A stretch of DNA of 64,000 nt from Laccaria trichodermophora (Eukaryota > Basidiomycota > Agaricomycetes > Agaricales > Hydnangiaceae), in NCBI GenBank assembly GCA_018417955.1, contig JACTVC010000012.1, positions 682,001 through 746,000 on the forward strand, given 5' to 3'. The translations under genes and the position numbers were made by a program. How positions within the stretch are numbered: the first letter of the stretch is position 1; every line of letters starts with the position of its first letter. Positions 55,935-64,000 of the stretch are shown here, in pieces. The notes below the pieces were generated by a model, which was given only the letters and a program-made list of their open reading frames with translations, had not been told where the DNA came from and searched no databases.

Positions 55935-56826
55935 CTAAGAAAGTTGAGGAGACACTAAACGAGTTCAAACGAACTTGTTTAGTGTCTAAGAAATCGGATG
56001 AACCGGCGGGCTTCAAAGAGAAAGGCGGTTAGGAGGATGGTTGAGAAGTGAGTGGGCGCTGTCAACATACCTGGCATCACCATGACGAAAGGTAAGCCTG
56101 CAAGAGGTGTGGCAGGACCGTTGTGCTCGAAGCGTTTGGACTGGCCAAGACGACAGCGAGCACGCAGATACGTCGTCTTGATCTGCAAGACGAATGTCAT
56201 AGATACAATGCACTCAAACGTTTGGACTGGCCAAGACGTCAAAGAGCGTGCAACAAAGAGGGGGATATTGTCGCACTCGAAGCGTTTGGACTGGCCAAGA
56301 CGTCAACGAGCGCGCAGAAGAGAGGAGGGAGACGTGGGAAGTTTAAGTTAAACTTCGCACAGCCTTGGCGAGAAGAGCAAGATTCTATGACGCACGAACG
56401 TTTCCCGATCGTTTGATGGGGGGAAGTTTCGTGCGTCATCGATTCATCGTAGCCATCAATCTTGCCAAGGCTGTGCAAGTTGAACTTCTGACCTTCTCTT
56501 CCATGCGCTCGTCGTCGTCTTGGCCAGCCCAAACGCTTCGAGAGCAAATTATCTAATCCATTCATCTCGCCGATAACTCCTGATGTCTCCCTTCTCTTCT
56601 GTGCGCTCGTCGTCGTCTTGGCCAGTCCAAACGCTTCGAGCGCCACGTATCTAATACATTCGTCTCGCAGAGCAAGACGCCGGCGTAACTACGCCATCTT
56701 TGGGTTCTTGTTGTCGTCTTGGCCAGTCCAAACGCTTCAAGCACTGTGGGTCCCATCCGTCTCTCTTGGTGAGCGGCCTTTTTTTGGCACAGTGCATTGG
56801 TCTGATTTGTTAACAGGCATACCCCC

Positions 56827-58330
56827 ATACACTCCTGCCCCGATTACCTTCTATTCCCCGCATCGACTGACCTCCAGTTGCACGAAACGAGTTCGTTTGA
56901 ACTCGTTTCGTGTTTGCGTAATGTCTTCCAGTCCCGCGGATATGCAAAAACCCAACGGCGCCAAGGCTCTGGGCCATAGACCCCTCCTACCCTGATTCCC
57001 TTCTATTCCCCGCATCAACCAACCTCCAGTTTCACGAAACGAGTTCGTTTGAACTCGTTTCGTGTTTGCGTAATGTTTTCTAGCCCCACGGATATGCAAA
57101 AACTCAACGGCGCCAAGGCTCTGGGCCGTACACCCTTCCTACCGCGATTCCCTTCTATTCCTCGCATCGATCTAATCCATTCATCTCGCTGATAACTCCT
57201 GACGTCTCCCTTCTCTTCTGTGCGCTCGTCGTCGTCTTGGCCAGTCCAAACGCTTCAAGCGCCACGTATCTAATACATTCGTCTCGCAGAGCAAGACGCC
57301 GCTGTAACTACGCCATCTTTGGGTTCTTGTTGTCGTCTTGGCCAGTCCAAACGCTTCAAGCACTGTGTGTCCCATCTGTCTCTCTTGGTGAGCAGCCTTT
57401 CTTTGGCACAGTGCATTGGTCTGATTTGTTAACAGGCATACCCCCATACACTCCTACCCCGATTACCTTCTATTCCCTGCATCGACTGACCTCCGGTTGC
57501 ACGAAACGAGTTCGTTTGAACTCGTTTCGTGTTTGCGTAATGTCTTCTAGTCCCGCGGATACGCAAAAACCCAACGGCGCCAAGGCTCTGGGCCATAGAC
57601 CCCTCCTACCCCGATTCCCTTCTATTCCCCGCGTCGACCGACCTCCAGTTTCACGAAACGAGTTCGTTTGAACTCGTTTCGTGTTTGCGTAATGTCTTCT
57701 AGCCCCACGGATACGCAAAAACCCAACGGCGCCAAGGCTCTGGGTCATACACCCCTCCTACCCCGATTCCCTTCTATTCCCCGCATCGACCGACCTCCAG
57801 TTTCACGAAACGAGCTCGTTTGAACTCGTTTCGTGTTTGCGTAATGTCTTCTAGCCCCACGGATACGCAAAAACTCAACGGCGCCAAGGCTCTGGGCCAT
57901 ACACCCATCCTACCCCGATTCCCTTCTATTCCTTGCATCGACCAACCTCCAGTTTCACGAAACGAGTTCGTTTGAACTCGTTTCGTGTTTGCGTAATGTC
58001 TTCTAGCCCCACGGATACGCAAAAACCCAACAGCGCCATGGCACGGGGTCATACACCCCTCCTACCCCGATTCCCTTCTATTCGCCGCATCGACTGACCT
58101 CCAGTTGCACGAAACGAGTTCGTTTGAACTCATTTCGTGTTCATGTAATGTCTTCTAGCCCCACGGATGCGCGAGAACACAACGGCACCCACGTTCTCAG
58201 ACATACGCCCCTCCTACCCCAGTTTCCATCGATTCCCTGCGTCAACCCGCCACAAGATTCAGGAAACGAGTTTGTTCAAACTCGTTTCGTGTTTCTGTGA
58301 TCTTTTGCAGCCCTACTACAGATATACGAA
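56827..58330. repeat. 152-bp tandem repeat with a central hairpin, copy 2 (two extra units)
   Basis: Hairpins at about 56881, 57033, 57500, 57652, 57804, 57956, 58108 and 58260, against six in copy 1. The extra length is 304 bp, exactly two units, inserted after the fourth hairpin. Confidence 0.92.
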
Positions 58331-58657
58331 GTAGTTCACCTGAAATTTATCTACTTGTTTCTTGCTTACTATCTCTATCAGGATGCTAAATCAAGTCCCT
58401 TTATTCGCTATGCACAGGCTGCACAGAACGGCAAATACCACAACGAAGGGTATGCGAGAGAAGCGAGGCGGAAACTCTGATGACAGTTATTAGGCGAGAT
58501 TATGTGCTACTAGATACCAAGTTGTATACAAGATGCCTGCATGTTATTCCGATGCCGTTGCCTCAATTTCTGAATTGTCCTCTTGGGCCTTGTCAGCTTT
58601 TTTGAGATCCCCTGCCCATCTGTGGCAATTTTAGGCTAGATCCAATGGTCTGGACAT

Positions 58658-58913
58658 TGTAGTACACCAGTCTAGTGAGTAGCCTTGGCCTTCTACTTCT
58701 TATCCTTTCTATTCCCCATCGCGTAACCTTTACTATATGTTACTTCATTCATGTTACGCTTACGTCATCGTTGTATATACACCACATGTAGCCCATGAGG
58801 CAATACATCTCTTTACCACCATATCGCTTGCCCTACTTGGCTCCAAAAGCCCTACTAACGGCTTTCATCCAAGCAGTAGGCGATACGAGTGAAGGGCCAA
58901 TCCGCAATCTACA
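58658..58913 (+). repeat. Putative 5' LTR of a gypsy element (256 bp)
   Basis: Starts TGTAG and ends CTACA, the short inverted repeat expected of LTR ends. It begins exactly where the segmental duplication breaks off and is followed by leader sequence and gag-pol. The bases after it do not begin with TGG, so a standard tRNA 3'-end primer site is not obvious. The 3' LTR is outside the window. Confidence 0.65.
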
Positions 58914-59554
58914 ATCAGAGCACTCTTCACTGGGACTGTCCGTGAAGATCGGAGTACGGGTACCGTGAACCGTCACGTTCCACGACTCCAAGCGTCTGAT
59001 CCGTCATCTGAAGGACCTACTCCGTGGGTCATCACACCTCCGTTCGCGTTGTCCGCTAGGTGCTCCAACAGCCGTCCCGCTACCCAAGTGACACTAGCAT
59101 CGAATAGCGTCCCACAAAGGTGGACACTGTGGGATAGGTTGATCCATCTGGCCGACAACCCAACCTCATCTAACCTATCTGGTACAACTCTCTCATCACT
59201 TCGAACGTTCTGAACATTGGCACCCTGTCACATCATCGCTCTACGAAATCGACTCCCCCTGTGGGCTCTAGGGGGGGTAGGCCCGCCTTTTCTTCAAACA
59301 AACCTTCTTTTTCTTCAACGCCCTTTGGAACCGCTAAAGCCTCTAACAAAGTTGATCCAACGACGAGTGCTGCTCTCGAAACCGCTGCTCCTGCTGTCCC
59401 ATCCGATTCACCCTGGAGGAGAACGACTTTTCCTCAAACCACGTCTTCCTCGTCGATTAAAAGTAAGGCGATCCCTCTGACTCGAGAACAACCCCCACAC
59501 CAAGCGTCTTTAATCCCGAGACCGAAGTTATCTTCGCATTCTCCAGCGCCAAGG
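58914..59554 (+). other. Leader and possible N-terminal extension of gag
   Basis: The gag-pol frame is open from about 59180 but has no ATG before 59555. Translation may start at 59555, or an upstream exon may supply the start. Another frame (58965-59213) is open but starts with GTG and has no motif. Confidence 0.5.
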
Positions 59555-62500
59555 ATGTCTTCAAAGAATCCTTCCCCCTCTACATCGAAACCAGACGATC
59601 TACCAAAATCTGCCTCTGTCACCCCAATACCCGCCAACGTGGAATCTAAAGACGATACATCAACCTCGCGAATAGGAATGGAGAGGGGATATGCTCTCTC
59701 ACCGATGTATAGTCTCATCCTCGAATATAACCGCGAACAAGGCGGCAACTTCTCCACCGCTGCCGAAGTTTCTTGGATCCTCCAGCAACCCACCTTGAAA
59801 CCTAGCGACATCATTCGCAAGAAGGATCACGACGACCCTTATACTGCAATCGCGGTCGCCGAACCTAGATTACGTCGAATGCTTCGAGTCGTCACCGAGC
59901 TCCAAACCTTTCTCGATAGCATGGCGAACTTAATAGAAGAGCGCGATAACGTATTCTGTATTGACCCACAGGATACAATGACGACCGCGCTGCAAGGCTG
60001 CGAAAGCCGATCCCAGTTAGAAGTGGCACACGCAATCCTTTTCAAGCGCCTTTTGACTGCTCAGCAGACCGTCACCAAGTATGAAGTTCAATACCAGGAC
60101 GCCGACGCTCTGTTGTCGCCAATATCGACAGTTCCAGACCTATATGACGAATTCGACAGGCTCGACGATGTAGACAGCCGCATGAGGTACATGCTACAAA
60201 AGGTACCCCACCATCAAGGTCATCTCACCTCGGCGGCACAAGCAGCAGTTGGACAAGGTCACAGCTGGGACGTTATTCACCCCACACCCCCTCTACAGCC
60301 CGAAACTCAGTTACATTCACAAGCCTTATCATCCTTCACATCGTTCGAAACAGGCACCCCGCACCAGTCGGTCAAGGAGGGCAAGAAGAAGGTAGAGTGG
60401 GGCGAGGCGTCCCCTTGGGACGAGAAATCTTCGAGCGTTGAACGGGGAAGGGATAACGAGGAAGGGCTTGAGCCTTCCTTCGGCTTTCAGACCCCATTCA
60501 AGGGCGGTGTTAAATTCTTCGACACTTCCAACAGCCCTGACCAGACTGCTTATTTTTCTACACCAGGGGTAGCGCCTACGACGGATGTTACTGTGGGGCT
60601 CGCCACGCCCTCCACAACCCAATTCGTGGACAACGTCAAAAGCAAGGCGTCGAATTTCAGCCAACCGCGCTTAGCGTTGTCAGCTTCGAACGACATTCCC
60701 GCTTCACCAAACAAGCGCCCCAATAACTCCGCGCCGTTCAAGGGAGGACCCCCGCCAAACAACGACCCTCCAGGAGGAGGCGGCGGAGGCGGAGGGAGTG
60801 GAGGAGGAAACGGATTTCCTCCTCGGGGGCCACCGCCCGACGACTCTGACGCTACGCCTTCTAGAGGGCTTCCCTACCATGGAGGAGGAGGAGGCGGCGA
60901 CCCAGGAGGAGGAGGAGGAGGACCTCCCTTCCCTGGAAATCAAACAGGACCGCCAGCTCCGTACGGAAACATACCCGCGTCTATTAAGACGGAACTGAAG
61001 GTCGAACAATTGCCCGAATGGGACGGCAATCACTGGACGGCCATAGATTATTTCTGGGAAGTTCAACAACTGGCCCACTTGGGGGGCTGGATCCCGGAGG
61101 CCTTAGGTTACTGGCTGTGGTTCAGGCTGAAGGACAAATCGCCAGTTAAATCGTGGTTTATTACACTACCTCTAAACTATCAAACTTACATGCGCTCGCA
61201 TTACCTCAAGTTTCTAAAAGGTATCAAAGACGGATACCTAGGACATCGCTGGCAACTTAAGATGAACAATTATTACAACTCTCAACACTTCCGAGAAAGG
61301 AACCATGAGAGAGAGAGCCCGTCAGAATTCATCGTCAGACGTATCGTCTATACGCGCATGCTTTTATCCATCAGCGGAGGACCCTTAGAGGTCTTTTACA
61401 TCATGAGGAAGGCCCCAATAAGCTGGGGACCCATCCTACTTATAAGCAGCATCAAGGATTCCAGCGAACTCTATTCACGAGTGACGGAACATGAGGAAGC
61501 GCTATTGGAAGCGTTCCGAGTTTCAAAGGGGGGGCAAACCCCTTCAATCGACAACATCGTCAGTCAGCTGAAACAGATGGGTCTTGTCCCGGATAAAGAC
61601 AAGGAGAGAAATTTTTCGGCTACAAGTTCCTACCAACCCTATCAACGTCGTGCTAATTTAGTAGAGTATCCTAATACAACTCAAAATGCGGAGGAAGCAA
61701 ATTTCCCTTCCGTCGCAGTTCCTTCTTTCGCAGGCGAAATTCCTCCAGCAAATCAACACGTCCTACGAGAAGCATATCAAGTCTTGAAGAGACGCCAACG
61801 CGCGCCGCCAGTAGGGGGGTATCCCTTTCCTAAAAATGATCATGTTACCACGAAGATGGGTAAATTGCCCCCGTCGCCCTGCAAATGCTGTGGGAGCGAA
61901 AATCATTGGGACAAGGAATGCCCTGACCATGACACTTGCCTCGAAAAAGCCAAGCGAACGGCTAACGTAGCAGAGCTCTGGTCCGAAAACGAATCCGAAA
62001 AAGCCTACGCAACTGCGTACTCCATTCTGCTCAACGAAAGAATAGCCGGAGACGTAGTCAATCAACCTTTACTGGAAGAATCCTTCGCCCAGCAGGGTTT
62101 TAAGGCGGCATCGTCTCTTCCACAGGTAACTGAGGAAGAAGCGAGTAAGTCCGGGGAAGGGATCTCAGAAAGAAGGGCACGTACCACTATGGAAGAAGTT
62201 GAGGACGAGGATTGGCTGGCATATCAAGCCAAACCGAAATCCGTGGATTTCGTCATGGAGGAGGCAGTGCCGTCGAAAGAAACTTTCGTATCCCAAACTG
62301 ATAATGAAGGAGAAAGGATAGAGCCAAACTTCAGATCTCCTTCCTCTCAAGAAGAGCCCGAGACACCTCCCTTACCCTCAGAATTGCCGGGACCTCCCAT
62401 TCCCGATATCAGAGTCAGACTGAAAAAGAGACGCTTCGCCCCAGCAGGTGCTTCCGCAGTGGGAGTGTCGGTAGTGGCTGCCCAGGGATGGGTCGGTTCG

Positions 62501-64000
62501 ACTAGAAACAAGCCCATCGACATCAGGCTAGACTCTTGCGCGGACGTTACGTTGATCTCACAGGAATATCTCGAAAGCCTACAAGATCGACCTACCTGTC
62601 AGAATGGATTAAAAATGAACCTGTGGCAGCTTACGGACAAAGACGCTACCCTTCAAGGCTACGTGCGAATCCCAATTTTCTTCCAGTCCGCAGAGGGAGT
62701 CCTCCTTGAAACAGAAGCGGAGGCGTATGTGGTCCCGAATATGACAGTTCCTATCCTATTAGGGGAGGATTACCACCTGAATTACGAGCTTATTGTCGCT
62801 CACAAAATAGATTTCCGTTCGGTTGTTAACTTCGCAGGAGTGCCCTATTCGGTTCCAGCTCGAGGAGTTAGTAGAACAAGAGACTTCGAGCGAATGCGTC
62901 AGAGCGCTTGCACAGCTGCCAGTTTCATCAAAGCAAAGTTGCACAAACGGAATAAAGCAAAGAAAGCAAGGAGGGTTAAGAGTTTTGGCATTGAGAAAAG
63001 AACCATTCGAGCGGCGGAGGACTACCGTCTTCGTCCCGACGAATGTCGCCGTATTAGAGTAGAAGGTCACTTCGACGAAGACAGGACTTGGTTAGTCGAG
63101 AAAAATGTGTTAGCCGCAGCCGACGACTCAGCATTCGTCATACCTAACGTGCTGATATCAGCAGCAAATCCTTGGGTCCCAATTTCGAACCCGTCGCCCC
63201 ACCCTAAAATGATCAGAAAAGGAGATGTAGTGGGGTATTTGACGGACCCGCAAGGATACTTTGATGCCCCAAAAACAGCAGAAGAGCGGGACAAGTTGGT
63301 AAAGATGGCGGAGGCGTTAGCAACGATCATAGCGATCTCTTCAAACGACACCAGTCCTGACACGTCGACACAAGACAAGCCTGAGAAGCAGCCTGAGCAA
63401 TCATCACCCAACCAAGAGCAAGGCGCTAAGGAAGAAGACGAACCTGAATCTTATGGCCCGAAGACAGCGGAACTTCCAGACTCAACCGAATATCCATCAC
63501 ACAGGATGAGGGAGTTCCTAGACGTCGGATCTCTCCCCGAACATTTGCAAGAACGAGCCTGGAAGATGTTGGAGAAACGCAAGAAAGCGTTCGGATTTGA
63601 CGGTCGCCTAGGCCATCACCCGAGTAAAGTTCACATCAGAACGGTCGACGGGCAGGTTCCAATAGCCATCCCAATGTATGGAGCATCGCCAGCAAAGAGG
63701 GCAGTCATGGATGAGCAGCTGGATAAGTGGTTTGAGCAGGACGTGATAGAGCCATCAAAGAGTCCATGGAGTGCTCCCGTCGTCATTGCATACCGAAACG
63801 GCAAACCACGGTTTTGTGTAGACTACAGGAAATTAAATGCTGCTACGATCCCGGATGAGTTCCCCATTCCCCGCCAGTCCGAAATCTTGTCCTCTCTGTC
63901 CGGAGCACAGGTTTTATCATCGTTAGACGCTCTGTCAGGATTCACGCAACTAGAGATGGATACAGACGATGTGGAAAAAACGGCTTTTAGGACGCACCGG
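59555..64000 (+). CDS. Ty3/gypsy gag-pro-pol polyprotein, 5' part, truncated by window end
   Basis: A single open frame of at least 1482 codons with gag, protease and reverse transcriptase in one frame. A Pro/Ser-rich N-terminus is followed by a Gly-rich linker (60770-60930), a capsid-like region beginning VEQLPEWDGNHWTA (61003), zinc knuckle CKCCGSENHWDKEC (C-x2-C-x4-H-x4-C, 61880-61921), an aspartic protease site LDSCADVTLIS (62528), flap and VPILLGEDY (62740), then RT from about 63690. The RT part includes WSAPVVIAYRNGKPRFCVDYRKLN-type motifs (shown in part) and LSSLDALSGFTQLEMD, the first catalytic Asp region. The YxDD box, RNase H and integrase lie beyond 64000. The protease site has Cys where Gly is usual (DSC for DSG/DTG). 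No stop or frameshift is seen, so the element looks young. Confidence 0.93.
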   Translation, partial: MSSKNPSPSTSKPDDLPKSASVTPIPANVESKDDTSTSRIGMERGYALSPMYSLILEYNREQGGNFSTAAEVSWILQQPTLKPSDIIRKKDHDDPYTAIAVAEPRLRRMLRVVTELQTFLDSMANLIEERDNVFCIDPQDTMTTALQGCESRSQLEVAHAILFKRLLTAQQTVTKYEVQYQDADALLSPISTVPDLYDEFDRLDDVDSRMRYMLQKVPHHQGHLTSAAQAAVGQGHSWDVIHPTPPLQPETQLHSQALSSFTSFETGTPHQSVKEGKKKVEWGEASPWDEKSSSVERGRDNEEGLEPSFGFQTPFKGGVKFFDTSNSPDQTAYFSTPGVAPTTDVTVGLATPSTTQFVDNVKSKASNFSQPRLALSASNDIPASPNKRPNNSAPFKGGPPPNNDPPGGGGGGGGSGGGNGFPPRGPPPDDSDATPSRGLPYHGGGGGGDPGGGGGGPPFPGNQTGPPAPYGNIPASIKTELKVEQLPEWDGNHWTAIDYFWEVQQLAHLGGWIPEALGYWLWFRLKDKSPVKSWFITLPLNYQTYMRSHYLKFLKGIKDGYLGHRWQLKMNNYYNSQHFRERNHERESPSEFIVRRIVYTRMLLSISGGPLEVFYIMRKAPISWGPILLISSIKDSSELYSRVTEHEEALLEAFRVSKGGQTPSIDNIVSQLKQMGLVPDKDKERNFSATSSYQPYQRRANLVEYPNTTQNAEEANFPSVAVPSFAGEIPPANQHVLREAYQVLKRRQRAPPVGGYPFPKNDHVTTKMGKLPPSPCKCCGSENHWDKECPDHDTCLEKAKRTANVAELWSENESEKAYATAYSILLNERIAGDVVNQPLLEESFAQQGFKAASSLPQVTEEEASKSGEGISERRARTTMEEVEDEDWLAYQAKPKSVDFVMEEAVPSKETFVSQTDNEGERIEPNFRSPSSQEEPETPPLPSELPGPPIPDIRVRLKKRRFAPAGASAVGVSVVAAQGWVGSTRNKPIDIRLDSCADVTLISQEYLESLQDRPTCQNGLKMNLWQLTDKDATLQGYVRIPIFFQSAEGVLLETEAEAYVVPNMTVPILLGEDYHLNYELIVAHKIDFRSVVNFAGVPYSVPARGVSRTRDFERMRQSACTAASFIKAKLHKRNKAKKARRVKSFGIEKRTIRAAEDYRLRPDECRRIRVEGHFDEDRTWLVEKNVLAAADDSAFVIPNVLISAANPWVPISNPSPHPKMIRKGDVVGYLTDPQGYFDAPKTAEERDKLVKMAEALATIIAISSNDTSPDTSTQDKPEKQPEQSSPNQEQGAKEEDEPESYGPKTAELPDSTEYPSHRMREFLDVGSLPEHLQERAWKMLEKRKKAFGFDGRLGHHPSKVHIRTVDGQVPIAIPMYGASPAKRAVMDEQLDKWFEQDVIEPSKSPWSAPVVIAYRNGKPRFCVDYRKLNAATIPDEFPIPRQSEILSSLSGAQVLSSLDALSGFTQLEMDTDDVEKTAFRTHR

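Larger units (their letters stand above)
51424..58657. repeat. Direct segmental duplication, copy 2
   Basis: Matches 1-6931 almost base for base, with 304 extra bases in the 152-bp tandem array. It carries the same motif arrays (20-bp motifs; 53-bp inverted repeat at 56387-56439; 4529-type hairpin at 55951). The match stops at 58657, directly before an LTR beginning TGTAG. Confidence 0.95.

Noticed and set aside
58965..59213. Separate small ORF before gag
   Set aside because: Starts with GTG, has no motif and overlaps the leader; kept only as a note.

Overview
The window looks like a transposon-dense stretch of a mushroom-forming basidiomycete (Agaricomycete) genome. The evidence is many short (about 50-60 nt) GT-AG introns, lineage-typical gene families of unknown function, a Ty3/gypsy gag-pol, Helitron Rep-helicase ORFs, and no bacterial-style operons. 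No rRNA, tRNA or CRISPR array was recognised.

Layout. (1) 1-6931 is one copy of a directly duplicated segment. It holds a decayed P-element/THAP9-like transposase gene on the minus strand (698-4512), short motif arrays, and a 152-bp tandem repeat built round a hairpin. The second copy is 51424-58657, about 51.4 kb away. It is nearly identical but has exactly two more 152-bp units, and it ends where a gypsy LTR begins. (2) 6932-7640 carries more dispersed 20-bp and 53-bp repeats. (3) 7699-12600 (+) is a multi-exon gene with a 2-oxoglutarate/Fe(II) dioxygenase core (HxD, distal His, Arg), probably of the TET/JBP DNA-base-oxidising family. (4) 13530-19011 holds three genes of lineage-restricted type. 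(5) 19587-48576 is a Helitron complex: a truncated Rep-helicase gene (+), two arms of about 8 kb forming a giant inverted repeat (22903-31281 and 33932-41668), and an almost complete Rep-PIF1 helicase gene of 2330 codons (-). Each arm holds a 116-bp terminal repeat, a 160-bp minisatellite, AT-rich repeats and a ubiquitin-specific-protease-like gene. The 2.65-kb centre between the arms holds a truncated paralogue of the dioxygenase gene. (6) 48686-51248 (-) is a lineage-typical gene broken by one in-frame TGA. (7) 58658-64000 is the 5' part of a gypsy retrotransposon that runs off the window.

How it fits together. The left half (Rep fragment, repeats, protease, all +) and the right half (Rep-helicase, repeats, protease, all -) read as two tail-to-tail copies of one large Helitron-type element carrying a cysteine protease. 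Their 3' ends have a classic Helitron hairpin lying 12 nt before the terminus, and hairpin variants show a compensatory base-pair change. A fragment of a TET/JBP-like gene is caught between the two 3' ends. The P-like duplication brackets the whole complex as roughly 7-kb direct repeats. The least ordinary features are the protease-bearing Helitron palindrome, the P-superfamily transposase with C-terminal zinc and PHD fingers, and the dioxygenase gene with its truncated copy.
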